The notes under the pieces: generated by a model | What the model was told of the DNA's origin: nothing | Database searches by the model: none | The model's input: only the letters and a program-made list of their open reading frames with translations | Shown here: piece after piece, positions 26,424 to 34,565 of the stretch | Numbering within the stretch: position 1 is the first letter of the stretch | Layout of the letters: every line of letters starts with the position of its first letter | Translations under genes and position numbers: made by a program | Source of the DNA: Hyphomicrobiales bacterium | Lineage (GTDB): Bacteria > Pseudomonadota > Alphaproteobacteria > Rhizobiales > Rhizobiaceae | Assembly (NCBI GenBank): GCA_900472175.1 | Contig: UCHD01000019.1 | Coordinates: forward strand, 62,001-126,000 | Direction: 5' to 3' | Length of the DNA stretch: 64,000 nt

Positions 26424-26456
26424 CATTCATTTGGTGAATGCCGGTCCTTCACCTAA
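26424..26456. promoter_or_regulatory. Overlapping LysR-type dyads between divergent genes
   Basis: Two inverted repeats overlap: CATTCA/TGAATG with a 5-base spacer (26424-26440) and TTTGGTGAA/TTCACCTAA with a 9-base spacer (26430-26456, 8 of 9 bases pairing). Both have the T-N11-A character of LysR sites and lie in the shared promoter gap. Function is inferred from position. Confidence 0.5.
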
Positions 26457-26521
26457 TGTATTTGTCGGGCCAAGTCCATTGTGGTTTGATCGTCGTCACC
26501 GGAGACCCAGCGAGGCGTGAC

Positions 26522-28159
26522 GTGACCGATACGACCCAAATTTTCCCCGATTTCGGATTGACCGCCGAGCAACGGCATCAGGCGGTGCGCGGTCACTATT
26601 ACGAATATCCGGGCATGGACGGCGAGCGTGGCGAGATCTGGTGCTATACGCGCGCTTACGCTTATGCGCCCGGTGAGATGGTGGATCTGCACATCAGCTC
26701 GACAGCGCCCTCCTGCCGGCTGGAGATCGTCCGCGACGGGGCGGTCGAGACAAGCGTTTATGGCACCGATGATATCGCCACGGCCTGGCAGGAAACGCCT
26801 GATCAGGTCTCCGTGCTCGGCTGCGGCTGGGAACCGACCTTTGCTTTCCAGGTTCACGACAGCTGGCCATCTGGCGCCTACCGCATCACGCTGACGGCCG
26901 AGGGACGCGACGGCAAGCCGATCCAGTGTCACCACATGATCATTGTCCTGCCAAAACCCGGTCCAAAGCCAGGCCGGATCCTGCAGGTTGCCGCCACCGG
27001 CACCTGGACAGCCTATAATACCTGGGGTGGATCGAACCATTATCAGGGCATCACTGGCCCGAACCGCGACAAGTATGCCACCACTGTCAGTATCGAGCGG
27101 CCGCTTTGCCGTGGCTTCGTGGTACTGCCGCCGGATGCGCCCCGTGTGCCGCTGGAAGTAAGCCTGCCGCCGGGCACCATTCCGCGTTATCCGCATATGG
27201 AATGGGCTTTTGCCAACGGCTATTCGAAAAAATACACCTCGTCCGGGTGGGCGAGCTACGACAGCCAGTTCTTCCGCTGGGCCGAAAGACAGGGTTACGG
27301 TGTCGATCTCGCTAGCCAGCACGAATTGCACAACAGTCCCGAGATTCTGAAGGACTACGACTGTGTCGTCTTCGTCGGCCATGACGAATATTGGACCTGG
27401 GAAATGCGTGATGCCGTCGATGCCTATGTTGATCAAGGTGGGCATGTCGCACGCTTTGCCGGCAATTTCATGTGGCAGACGCGGTTGGAAGACGAGGGCC
27501 AGCGGCAGGTTTGCTACAAATATGTGGCGCGCAAGGAGGACCCGATCTACCAGGGCGGCGACGTTACTCGCGCCACCAATTCTTGGGAAGCGCCCGAAAT
27601 CGGCCGCCCCGGCGCGCTGACCTTCGGGCTCAACGCGACGAATGGCGTCTATTCCGGCTGGGGTGGCTGTGCGCCGCGCGGTGTTCGCGGCTTTCCGGTC
27701 TACCGGCCGCGTCACTGGGCTTTTGCCGGAACCGGCCTGTTCTATGGTGACCTCTTGGGAGCCGATAGCCATATCTACGGCTATGAGGTCGATGGTCTCG
27801 CTTACGAAATCCGCTACGGTCTGCCTTATCCAACCACCGACAGCGGTGCGCCGGAAGGGCTGGAAATCCTCGCGCTCGGCATGGCAAGCCAGGTCGAGGA
27901 AAGCGACATCCTGACACGCGAAGACCTGTTCTTCGGTGACGAGGACGGCCGTTTTATCGCCGAAACCCTCTACGGCGAAGCCTCCGACGAGAACATGGAA
28001 AAAGTTCGCTATAGCAACGGCATGATCGTCAATTTCAAGCGCGGCAAGGGCGAGGTTTTTCACGCCGGCACCTGCGAATGGGTGGCGGGCCTGCTGCGTA
28101 AGGACGCCATGGTCGAACGCGTCACCGCCAACGTCCTTAACCGCTATCTCAACCGATAA
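26522..28159 (+). CDS. N,N-dimethylformamidase beta-subunit-like protein
   Basis: A protein of about 545 residues resembling the C-terminal catalytic region of the large subunit of N,N-dimethylformamidase (roughly 760 residues), an iron amidohydrolase. The known enzyme's iron is held by two tyrosines and a carboxylate; here GTWTAYNTWGG and, 122 residues later, GHDEYWTW carry plausible Tyr, His and Glu counterparts. No small-subunit gene is present. I use GTG at 26522 (GAGG upstream); the frame is open to 26438. No signal peptide is seen. It is first of a five-gene operon with aminotransferase, BKACE, GNAT and deacetylase-like genes. The substrate, presumably an N-acyl or N-alkyl amide, is unknown. 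Confidence 0.75.
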   Translation: MTDTTQIFPDFGLTAEQRHQAVRGHYYEYPGMDGERGEIWCYTRAYAYAPGEMVDLHISSTAPSCRLEIVRDGAVETSVYGTDDIATAWQETPDQVSVLGCGWEPTFAFQVHDSWPSGAYRITLTAEGRDGKPIQCHHMIIVLPKPGPKPGRILQVAATGTWTAYNTWGGSNHYQGITGPNRDKYATTVSIERPLCRGFVVLPPDAPRVPLEVSLPPGTIPRYPHMEWAFANGYSKKYTSSGWASYDSQFFRWAERQGYGVDLASQHELHNSPEILKDYDCVVFVGHDEYWTWEMRDAVDAYVDQGGHVARFAGNFMWQTRLEDEGQRQVCYKYVARKEDPIYQGGDVTRATNSWEAPEIGRPGALTFGLNATNGVYSGWGGCAPRGVRGFPVYRPRHWAFAGTGLFYGDLLGADSHIYGYEVDGLAYEIRYGLPYPTTDSGAPEGLEILALGMASQVEESDILTREDLFFGDEDGRFIAETLYGEASDENMEKVRYSNGMIVNFKRGKGEVFHAGTCEWVAGLLRKDAMVERVTANVLNRYLNR

Positions 28160-28180
28160 ATTCAGCCAGAGCAAAGCATC

Positions 28181-29545
28181 ATGAACATCCAAGCCAATGA
28201 GCGGCCCGCATCCCATCTCTTTTACGTAACCCGCCTGCGCCGGCCGCTGGTCGATCGAGCCGAGGGTATTTATTTCTGGACTGAGGACGGGCGCCGTTTC
28301 ATCGACGGATCGAGCGGACCTATGGTCAGCAATATCGGCCATGGCAACCGCCATGTCATCGACGCGATGAAACAGCAGATGGAGAAGGTGAGCTTCGCCT
28401 ATCGGCTGCATTTCGAAAACCAACCGGCCGAAGAGCTGGCCCGGCGTCTTGCCGGAAAAATGCCCGGGGATCTGGACCGGATCTTCTTCGTTTCCGGCGG
28501 TTCGGAAGCGGTGGAATCGGCGATCAAGCTGGCGCGGCAATGGGCTGTGGCCACCAATCAGCCGAAGCGCTGGAAAGTGATATGCCGCTTTCCGTCCTAC
28601 CATGGCGGCACGATGGGCGCTCTCGGCGTCACCGGCGATCTGGCGCTCACGGAAACCTTTGCACCGCAGATCCAGCCAATGCCGGCCATCCCCGCGCCAA
28701 CCGCATACCGTGACCGCGACAACCTGACGATGGAACAGCGTGGCCTGCGTTATGCCGACATGCTGGAAGAAAAAATCCTGTCCGAAGGACCGGAAAGCGT
28801 CGTTGCCTTCATCATGGAACCGATCGGCGGCGCGGCAACGGCGGCGTTGGTTGCGCCTGACAGCTATTTTGCCCGCATCCGCGAAATCTGCGACAAATAC
28901 GGCATCCTTTTGATCCATGACGAAGTGATGAGCGGTGCTGCGCGCACCGGCAAATATCTCGGTGGCGATCACTGGAACTGCAAGCCGGATATCATCACGC
29001 TATCAAAGGGTATCGGCTCCGGCTATGCAGCACTCGGCGCCATGGCAGCGTCCGCAAAACTGGTCAAGCCGGTGCTCGATATGGGCGGCTTCCAGCATGG
29101 CTATACTTATGCCGGCAATCCGCTCGCCTGTGCGGCGGGTCTTGCAGTCCTAGAAGAGATGGAACGGCTCGGCGTTGAGGCTAATGCGGCCGCGATGGGC
29201 GACCTGCTGAAATCCGAGCTGGAAGGACTTGCCAAGCGCTTTCCCTTCATTGCCGGAGTGCGTGGCAAGGGCCTGTTGGTCGGTGCTGACCTGGTGGCCG
29301 ATCCCATCACTTTCAAGTCCTTTCCGAAGACGCAGGCGACCAACCAGCGGTTACTCGATATTGCCTATGACAAGGGCCTGATCCTTTATTCCCGCCGGAT
29401 CCGCGGCGATGGTTATGAGGCTGACAATCTGATCCTGGCGCCGCCGCTGATCATTACGGCTCAGGAAATCGGCGAAATGGTCTCGATCCTGGGCGACAGT
29501 TTCGAGCAGCTGGCACGTGAACTCGATCTGCCGGTTAATGGCTGA
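28181..29545 (+). CDS. Class III (omega) PLP aminotransferase
   Basis: A 454-residue fold-type I aminotransferase. The PLP lysine is Lys276 in TLSKGIGSGYAALG, Asp247 lies in LLIHDEVMSGAARTG, and SGGSEAVESAIKLARQ (105-120) binds the cofactor phosphate. This class transfers amino groups from omega-amino acids, beta-amino acids or amines to pyruvate or 2-oxoglutarate. It is second in the operon, 21 bases after the DMFase-like gene. Next to a beta-keto acid cleavage enzyme it would sensibly convert a beta-amino acid to a beta-keto acid; that is inference. Confidence 0.9.
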   Translation: MNIQANERPASHLFYVTRLRRPLVDRAEGIYFWTEDGRRFIDGSSGPMVSNIGHGNRHVIDAMKQQMEKVSFAYRLHFENQPAEELARRLAGKMPGDLDRIFFVSGGSEAVESAIKLARQWAVATNQPKRWKVICRFPSYHGGTMGALGVTGDLALTETFAPQIQPMPAIPAPTAYRDRDNLTMEQRGLRYADMLEEKILSEGPESVVAFIMEPIGGAATAALVAPDSYFARIREICDKYGILLIHDEVMSGAARTGKYLGGDHWNCKPDIITLSKGIGSGYAALGAMAASAKLVKPVLDMGGFQHGYTYAGNPLACAAGLAVLEEMERLGVEANAAAMGDLLKSELEGLAKRFPFIAGVRGKGLLVGADLVADPITFKSFPKTQATNQRLLDIAYDKGLILYSRRIRGDGYEADNLILAPPLIITAQEIGEMVSILGDSFEQLARELDLPVNG

Positions 29546-29555
29546 GAACGGGATC

Positions 29556-30485
29556 ATGAAGAACAAAGTTATCATCACCTGCGCCGTTACTGGCTCCGTC
29601 CATACGCCGTCGATGAGCCCCTATCTGCCGATAACGCCGGACCAGATTGCAGAGCAGGCGATCGCGGCGGCGGAGGCCGGTGCATCGATCCTGCATCTGC
29701 ATGCCCGCAACCCGGCTGATGGACGGCCGACCGCCGATCCGGCGGTGTTCATGCAATTCTTGCCGCGCATCAAGCAGGCAACGGATGCCGTCATCAATAT
29801 TTCGACCGGCGGCAGTTCGCTGATGTCGCTGGACGAGCGGCTGGCGGCATCGCTGCAGGCGCAGCCGGAAATGTGCTCACTCAATATGGGCTCGATGAAT
29901 TTCGGCATCTTTCCGCTGGCCAAGCCGGGCATGGAATGGCAGCACGACTGGGAGCCGCAGCTTCTGGAAGCGACGCGCGGCACGATTTTCAAGAATACGT
30001 TCGCGGATATCGAGGATATCTTGAAACGGCTGGGCGAGGGGTGTGGCACCCGGTTTGAATTTGAATGCTATGATGTCGGCCACCTCTATTCGCTGAAGCA
30101 TTTCTACGATCGCGGCCTGGTGAAGGGCCCGCTGTTCATCCAGTTCGTGCTTGGTATCCTCGGCGGTATCGGTGCTGATCCCGACAATCTCAGCCATATG
30201 AAGCGTATTGCCGACAAGTTGTTTGGCAGCGATTATCGCTTCTCGGTGCTGGCTGCCGGCCGCCAACAGATGCCATTGATTACTATGAGCGCTGCAATGG
30301 GCGGGAATGTCCGCGTCGGTCTCGAAGACAGCCTCTATCTTGGACGGGGGGAGCTCGCCAAGTCCAATGCAGACCAGGTGAGCCGCATTCGCTCCATCCT
30401 TGAAGCCCTGTCGCTGGAGGTGGCGACGCCGGAGGAGGCCCGCACCATGCTGGCGCTCAAGGGCGGCGATCGGGTGGCCTTCTGA
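29556..30485 (+). CDS. Beta-keto acid cleavage enzyme (BKACE, formerly DUF849/Kce family)
   Basis: A 309-residue TIM-barrel zinc enzyme. The family condenses a beta-keto acid with acetyl-CoA to yield acetoacetate and a new CoA ester. The zinc histidines are His47 and His49 in ILHLHARNP, and Glu257 in VGLEDSLYLG matches the conserved glutamate of Kce. All catalytic parts appear intact. The ATG at 29556, with a GAACGGG-type site, gives the family N-terminus MKNKVIITCAVTGSVHTP; upstream in-frame starts overlap the aminotransferase. Substrate specificity differs widely among BKACEs, and the side chain accepted here is unknown. Confidence 0.9.
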   Translation: MKNKVIITCAVTGSVHTPSMSPYLPITPDQIAEQAIAAAEAGASILHLHARNPADGRPTADPAVFMQFLPRIKQATDAVINISTGGSSLMSLDERLAASLQAQPEMCSLNMGSMNFGIFPLAKPGMEWQHDWEPQLLEATRGTIFKNTFADIEDILKRLGEGCGTRFEFECYDVGHLYSLKHFYDRGLVKGPLFIQFVLGILGGIGADPDNLSHMKRIADKLFGSDYRFSVLAAGRQQMPLITMSAAMGGNVRVGLEDSLYLGRGELAKSNADQVSRIRSILEALSLEVATPEEARTMLALKGGDRVAF

Positions 30486-30997
30486 TGGTTGATATTTCGA
30501 ACCAGCCCCTGGCAATTCGTGTCGCAACGGCTGAAGATGTGGATCTCATCCATGCCGGTCTGATGATCATCGCCAAGCATCTCGGGGAAGAAGGAAAGAT
30601 GCGGTCAACGCCGGACGATATTCGCCGGCACGGGTTTGGCAAGGAGCCTGCTTTCACTGTCCTGATCGCAGAAGCTGGTGCAGAATTCGCCGGCATGTCC
30701 TTGTTCTTTCAAAGCTTCTCCACATGGCGGGGCGAGAAGGGGGCTTATATCCAGGATATCGCTGTCGAAGAGCGGTTCCGGGGGGCGGGTATCGGCGTGG
30801 CTCTGCTGCGGCATACAGCGGCATATGTTCGCGCCAGTGGCGGCACCTATCTGCGCCTGTCGGTCGATGCGAAAAACGTTTCGGCACAGCATTTTTACAA
30901 ACGGATGGGGCTTGCCTGGTCCGAGCAAGAACAGATTCACGCGGCCTATGGCGAGACGTTCGAAGCGCTTGCTGGGCAGCATGAAAGCGGGGTTTGA
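30485..30997 (+). CDS. GNAT-family N-acetyltransferase
   Basis: A 170-residue acyltransferase. The acetyl-CoA pyrophosphate-binding motif is in VEERFRGAGIGVALLRHTAAYV (second half), followed by the DAKNVSAQHFYKRMGL segment typical of small-amine acetyltransferases such as diamine N-acetyltransferases. ATG shares one base with the BKACE stop (TGATG). Together with the amidohydrolase 9 bases downstream it forms an acylation/deacylation pair, so it may protect or store the same amine; this is inference. Confidence 0.87.
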   Translation: MVDISNQPLAIRVATAEDVDLIHAGLMIIAKHLGEEGKMRSTPDDIRRHGFGKEPAFTVLIAEAGAEFAGMSLFFQSFSTWRGEKGAYIQDIAVEERFRGAGIGVALLRHTAAYVRASGGTYLRLSVDAKNVSAQHFYKRMGLAWSEQEQIHAAYGETFEALAGQHESGV

Positions 30998-31006
30998 GGA
31001 ATAAGC

Positions 31007-32026
31007 ATGAAGACCTTTTATGCGGAAGAGCAGGCAAAGCACGATCCGAAAATGTTCCTCTCCAGCGGCGCGCCGCAGCCCAACCCGGAAAAGCCGGAGC
31101 GGATCGCACGTTTGCTGGAGGGGGCAAAAGCCGCCGGCTGCGAAATCGTTCGGCCGCGTGACCATGGCCTGAAACCGATTGCTGCTATCCACACGCCCGA
31201 ATATCTCGAATTCCTGCAGAATATCTTTCTCCGTTGGCAGCGGATCGAGGGTGCTTCGGAGGAGGTGATCCCGAATATTCATCCGCTGGCGCGGACCGGA
31301 CGCTATCCGGCCTCGGCTGTCGGCCAGGCCGGCTACCATATGGCGGACACGGCTTGCCCGATCTCCGCCGACACCTGGGGCAGCGCCTGCTGGAGTGCCT
31401 GGAGCGCCGTCGAAGCGGCGGAAGCGGTTCTGGCCGGCGCACGCCATACCTATGCACTCTGCCGCCCGCCGGGCCATCACGCCTTTGCCGACGTCGCCGG
31501 CGGGTTCTGCTTCCTCAACAATTCGGCCATTGCCGCGCAGCATCTGCTCCAGTCGTCGAAACGCGTCGCCATCCTTGATGTCGATCTTCACCACGGCAAC
31601 GGCACGCAAGGCATCTTTTACGGCCGCAGCGACGTGCTGACGGTATCGCTGCATGCCGATCCGGTCCGCTTCTATCCCTTTTTCTGGGGCAATGCTGATG
31701 AGCGCGGTGAAGGCCTGGGGCTCGGCTACAACTACAATCTGCCGCTGCCGCGCAAGACCGCCGACGCCGGATTTCTCGAAGCTCTGGACGCAGCCAACCG
31801 CCGCATCGAAGCCTATGCGCCGGATGCACTGGTCGTCGCGCTCGGCCTCGACGCCTTCGAAGGCGATCCCTTTGGTGGACTATCCGTCTCGACGCCGGGC
31901 TTTGCCCGCATCGCCGAATCCATCAGCAGCCTCGGCCTGCCAACCGTCATCGTCCAGGAAGGCGGTTATCTCTGCGACGAACTTAGCGCCAATCTGACGT
32001 CGTTTCTGACCGGGTTTGCGCGCTGA
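31007..32026 (+). CDS. Histone deacetylase-family amidohydrolase (acetylpolyamine amidohydrolase-like)
   Basis: A 339-residue zinc amidohydrolase close in length to Mycoplana acetylpolyamine amidohydrolase (341). Zinc ligands Asp193, His195 and Asp282, the His157-His158 pair in CRPPGHHAF, and Tyr321 in EGGYL are all in register. However, the acidic residues that grip polyamines there (Glu17, Glu106) align with Met16 and Val105. It should therefore hydrolyse an amide, but probably not a normal acetylpolyamine. A GAGGAA site precedes the ATG; it is the last gene of the operon. The comparison relies on my memory of the reference sequence. Confidence 0.87.
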   Translation: MKTFYAEEQAKHDPKMFLSSGAPQPNPEKPERIARLLEGAKAAGCEIVRPRDHGLKPIAAIHTPEYLEFLQNIFLRWQRIEGASEEVIPNIHPLARTGRYPASAVGQAGYHMADTACPISADTWGSACWSAWSAVEAAEAVLAGARHTYALCRPPGHHAFADVAGGFCFLNNSAIAAQHLLQSSKRVAILDVDLHHGNGTQGIFYGRSDVLTVSLHADPVRFYPFFWGNADERGEGLGLGYNYNLPLPRKTADAGFLEALDAANRRIEAYAPDALVVALGLDAFEGDPFGGLSVSTPGFARIAESISSLGLPTVIVQEGGYLCDELSANLTSFLTGFAR

Positions 32027-32071
32027 CCGTCCAGTAGCCATCCTGCGTCGTTTTGTTCCATAAGATAGATT

Positions 32072-32088
32072 ACCTGATCGTATCAGGT
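32072..32088. other. Perfect 7-base dyad between convergent genes
   Basis: ACCTGAT and ATCAGGT separated by CGT, in the 152-base gap between the deacetylase-like gene and mur, which point toward each other. No T tract follows on either strand, so it is a poor terminator. The arms resemble LuxR-type boxes, but the spacing is a base or more short and no promoter is expected here. Confidence 0.4.
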
Positions 32089-32178
32089 GGTCGGGGTAGG
32101 TTCAAGGATGAAATGTGACATGCCAATGATTTCAATGGCTTCGCTCACAGGATTCCGGCCTGCCCTGAATGATGCCCG

Positions 32179-32607
32179 CTAGGTCTTGCGTTTGCGGCAG
32201 TAGAGTTCCAGCCGGTGGCGGACCAGGTCGTAGCCGAGTTCTGCGGCGATCTCGGCTTGCAGCCGCTCGATCTTGTCGGAGTGAAACTCGATGACCGCGC
32301 CGGTGTCGATATCGATCAGATGATCGTGATGCGGCGCATCTGCCGTCTCGAAGCGAGCGGTGGCGCTTTCAAAGGCATGACGATGTACGACGCCCTGTTG
32401 TTGCAGAGCCGAAAGCGTTCTGTAGACCGTCGAGAGCGAGACTGTCGCATCTATCTCCTTTGCCCGGCGATGTAATTCGTTCGCATCCGGGTGGTCCTCG
32501 GCGGTGGCGAGAATCTTCAGGATCGCCGCGCGCTGACGTGTCACGCGGACACCACCGTCCCTCAGGACACCTTCTAATTCTGCAGCGCGATTCTGGTTCT
32601 GTTTCAT
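32179..32607 (-). CDS. mur: Fur-family metalloregulator, manganese type (Mur)
   Basis: A 142-residue Fur-family repressor: winged helix at about 12-80 (VTRQRAAILKIL, SLSTVYRTLSAL) and a dimerisation domain with the histidine cluster HHDH at 93-96. The CxxC zinc sites of Zur and classical Fur are missing; only one cysteine (Cys137) is present, as in rhizobial Mur. It is divergent from sitABCD, the known Mur target in rhizobia, with a Fur-type dyad between them. It would repress manganese import when Mn is sufficient. Confidence 0.85.
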   Translation of the reverse strand: MKQNQNRAAELEGVLRDGGVRVTRQRAAILKILATAEDHPDANELHRRAKEIDATVSLSTVYRTLSALQQQGVVHRHAFESATARFETADAPHHDHLIDIDTGAVIEFHSDKIERLQAEIAAELGYDLVRHRLELYCRKRKT

Positions 32608-32650
32608 CGCCGCACATTAGCCAAGCAGGATAAGTTTGAAAATAGCCAGT

Positions 32651-32671
32651 TGCGAATGCTTCTCATTTGCA
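32651..32671 (+). promoter_or_regulatory. Fur/Mur-type operator of sitABCD
   Basis: TGCGAATG and CATTTGCA flank CTTCT: an imperfect 21-base dyad (7 of 8 pairs) resembling alphaproteobacterial Fur boxes. It ends exactly where a -35-like TTGACT (32672-32677) begins, 57 bases before the sitA ATG. Bound Mur would block polymerase. The dyad is seen; function follows from its place between mur and sitA. Confidence 0.65.
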
Positions 32672-32727
32672 TTGACTTGTGCAGATCATTCGCCTAGGTC
32701 TGTCAGTGACAATCAAGGGAGTATGGA

Positions 32728-33633
32728 ATGATCGATCAGACGAGACGCGCGATCCTGGCCGCGGCAACAGCTTTGGCAGCGTTGGCTTTGGTTCCGGGCG
32801 CCGCATCGGCGCAGGAAAAATTCAAGGCCGTGACCACTTTCACCGTCATTGCCGACATGGCCAGGAACGTTGCCGGAGACGCGGCAACCGTCGAATCGAT
32901 CACCAAGCCCGGCGCCGAAATCCACAACTATCAGCCGACCCCGCGCGACATTCTGAAGGCCCATGATGCCAAGCTGATCCTCTGGAACGGGCTTAATCTC
33001 GAACTCTGGTTTGAAAAGTTTTTCCAGAATTTTGCAGACGTCCCGGGTGTTGTCGTGTCTGCGGGCGTGGAGCCGATGGGGATTGCCGAAGGTCCCTATA
33101 GCGGTAAGCCGAACCCGCATGCCTGGATGTCACCGTCGTCGGCGCTGATCTATGTCGACAACATTCGCGATGCGTTCGTCAAATACGATCCGGTGAATGC
33201 CGAGACCTACAAAGCCAATGCAGCCGCCTACAAGCAGAAGATCGAGGCTGCGATTGCGCCCATTCGTGCCGAGATCGGCAACATTCCCGAAGACAAGCGC
33301 TGGCTGGTGTCGAGTGAAGGCGCCTTCAGCTACCTGACGCGTGATTTCGGCCTGAAGGAACTTTATCTCTGGCCGATCAATGCCGACCAGCAGGGTACGC
33401 CACAGCAGGTTCGCAAGGTGATCGACGCCGTTCGTGCCAACAACATTCCGGTCGTCTTCTCTGAGAGTACGATTTCTCCCGATCCGGCGCAGCAGGTGGC
33501 GCGCGAGACAGGCGCTAAATACGGCGGCGTTCTCTATGTCGATTCTCTGAGTGAGGCGGACGGCCCGGTTCCGACCTATATCGACCTCTTGCGCGTCACA
33601 TCCGAAACCATTGCCAAAGGTCTTTCGCAATGA
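32728..33633 (+). CDS. sitA: Manganese/iron ABC importer, periplasmic binding protein (SitA)
   Basis: A 301-residue cluster A-I metal-binding protein with a Sec signal ending near residue 28 (GAASA-QEK). The four metal ligands expected from PsaA/MntC are His66 (EIHNY), His131 (NPHAWM), Glu197 (SSEGAF) and Asp272 (YVDSLS), with spacing like that of PsaA. An AAGGGAG site precedes the ATG. First gene of sitABCD, with each gene overlapping the next by ATGA. Confidence 0.93.
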   Translation: MIDQTRRAILAAATALAALALVPGAASAQEKFKAVTTFTVIADMARNVAGDAATVESITKPGAEIHNYQPTPRDILKAHDAKLILWNGLNLELWFEKFFQNFADVPGVVVSAGVEPMGIAEGPYSGKPNPHAWMSPSSALIYVDNIRDAFVKYDPVNAETYKANAAAYKQKIEAAIAPIRAEIGNIPEDKRWLVSSEGAFSYLTRDFGLKELYLWPINADQQGTPQQVRKVIDAVRANNIPVVFSESTISPDPAQQVARETGAKYGGVLYVDSLSEADGPVPTYIDLLRVTSETIAKGLSQ

Positions 33634-34565
33634 GCCTTCAGATGCAAGTCCGGCCCGGCCAGGGACCGTTAGCCGGGCAGCCCGGCAGCGGCATTCGCGT
33701 ATCCGGCGCAACCGTAACTTACCGCAACGGTCATCGTGCCCTGCTTGACGCCTCCTTCGAAATACCGTCCGGCACCATCACGGCGCTTGTCGGCGTCAAT
33801 GGTAGCGGCAAGTCGACCTTGTTCAAGGCGATCATGGGCTTTGCCCGGTTGGCCCGTGGCGACATTTCGGTGCTTGGACTTTCCGTGCCGGAAGCGCTGA
33901 AGAAGAACCTCGTCGCCTATGTGCCGCAGGCCGAGGAAGTTGACTGGAATTTCCCGGTTCTTGTCGAAGACGTGGTGATGATGGGCCGTTACGGCCACAT
34001 GAACATGTTGCGCATCGCCAGGAAGGCCGATCACGATGCGGTCGAAGCCGCCCTTGCCCGCGTTGGCATGAGCGATTTCCGCAAACGCCAGATCGGCGAG
34101 CTTTCCGGCGGGCAAAAGAAGCGGGTTTTTCTGGCACGGGCGCTGGCGCAGGACGGCCGGGTCATCCTGCTCGACGAACCCTTCACCGGCGTCGACGTCA
34201 AGACCGAAGACGCGATCATCCGTCTGCTGATCGGCCTGCGTGACGAGGGCCGGGTCATGCTGGTCTCCACCCACAATCTCGGCAGCGTGCCGGAATTCTG
34301 CGACCGCACGGTTCTTCTCAAGAACACCGTTCTTGCCTATGGCCCAACCGAAACCACCTTCACCCGCGAAAATCTCGAACGCGCCTTCGGCGGTGTGCTG
34401 CGCCATTTCGTGCTCGCCGGCGCCAGCCTGCATGACGATGCCGATCCGCGGCAAGTGTCCGTCATCACCGACGACGAGCGGCCGCTGGTGATGTACGGCG
34501 CGAGCGGCCATATGGTGCCGCAACCGGCCAAGCCCGAGACCGATCCGGAGGCGAACGGCCAATGA
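33630..34565 (+). CDS. sitB: Manganese/iron ABC importer, ATP-binding protein (SitB)
   Basis: A 311-residue ATPase with Walker [10 protein letters not shown] at residues 55-63, signature [15 protein letters not shown] and Walker [13 protein letters not shown]. The N-terminal 20 residues and C-terminal 50 residues extend beyond the core, as in rhizobial SitB. Overlaps sitA by four bases and sitC by four, so the four genes are translationally coupled. Powers Mn(II) (possibly Fe(II)) uptake. Confidence 0.93.
   Translation: MSLQMQVRPGQGPLAGQPGSGIRVSGATVTYRNGHRALLDASFEIPSGTITALVGVNGSGKSTLFKAIMGFARLARGDISVLGLSVPEALKKNLVAYVPQAEEVDWNFPVLVEDVVMMGRYGHMNMLRIARKADHDAVEAALARVGMSDFRKRQIGELSGGQKKRVFLARALAQDGRVILLDEPFTGVDVKTEDAIIRLLIGLRDEGRVMLVSTHNLGSVPEFCDRTVLLKNTVLAYGPTETTFTRENLERAFGGVLRHFVLAGASLHDDADPRQVSVITDDERPLVMYGASGHMVPQPAKPETDPEANGQ

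Noticed and set aside
26453-28972. An 839-codon open frame on the minus strand opposite the DMFase-like and aminotransferase genes
   Set aside because: Its sequence matches no family I recognise, it has no ribosome site, and it is antisense to two clearly conserved genes. High GC commonly opens such frames.
32179-32607. Reading the Fur-family gene as zur with a zinc importer
   Set aside because: No CxxC pairs are present, and the linked binding protein lacks the His-rich loop of ZnuA and has the His/His/Glu/Asp ligand set of manganese proteins.
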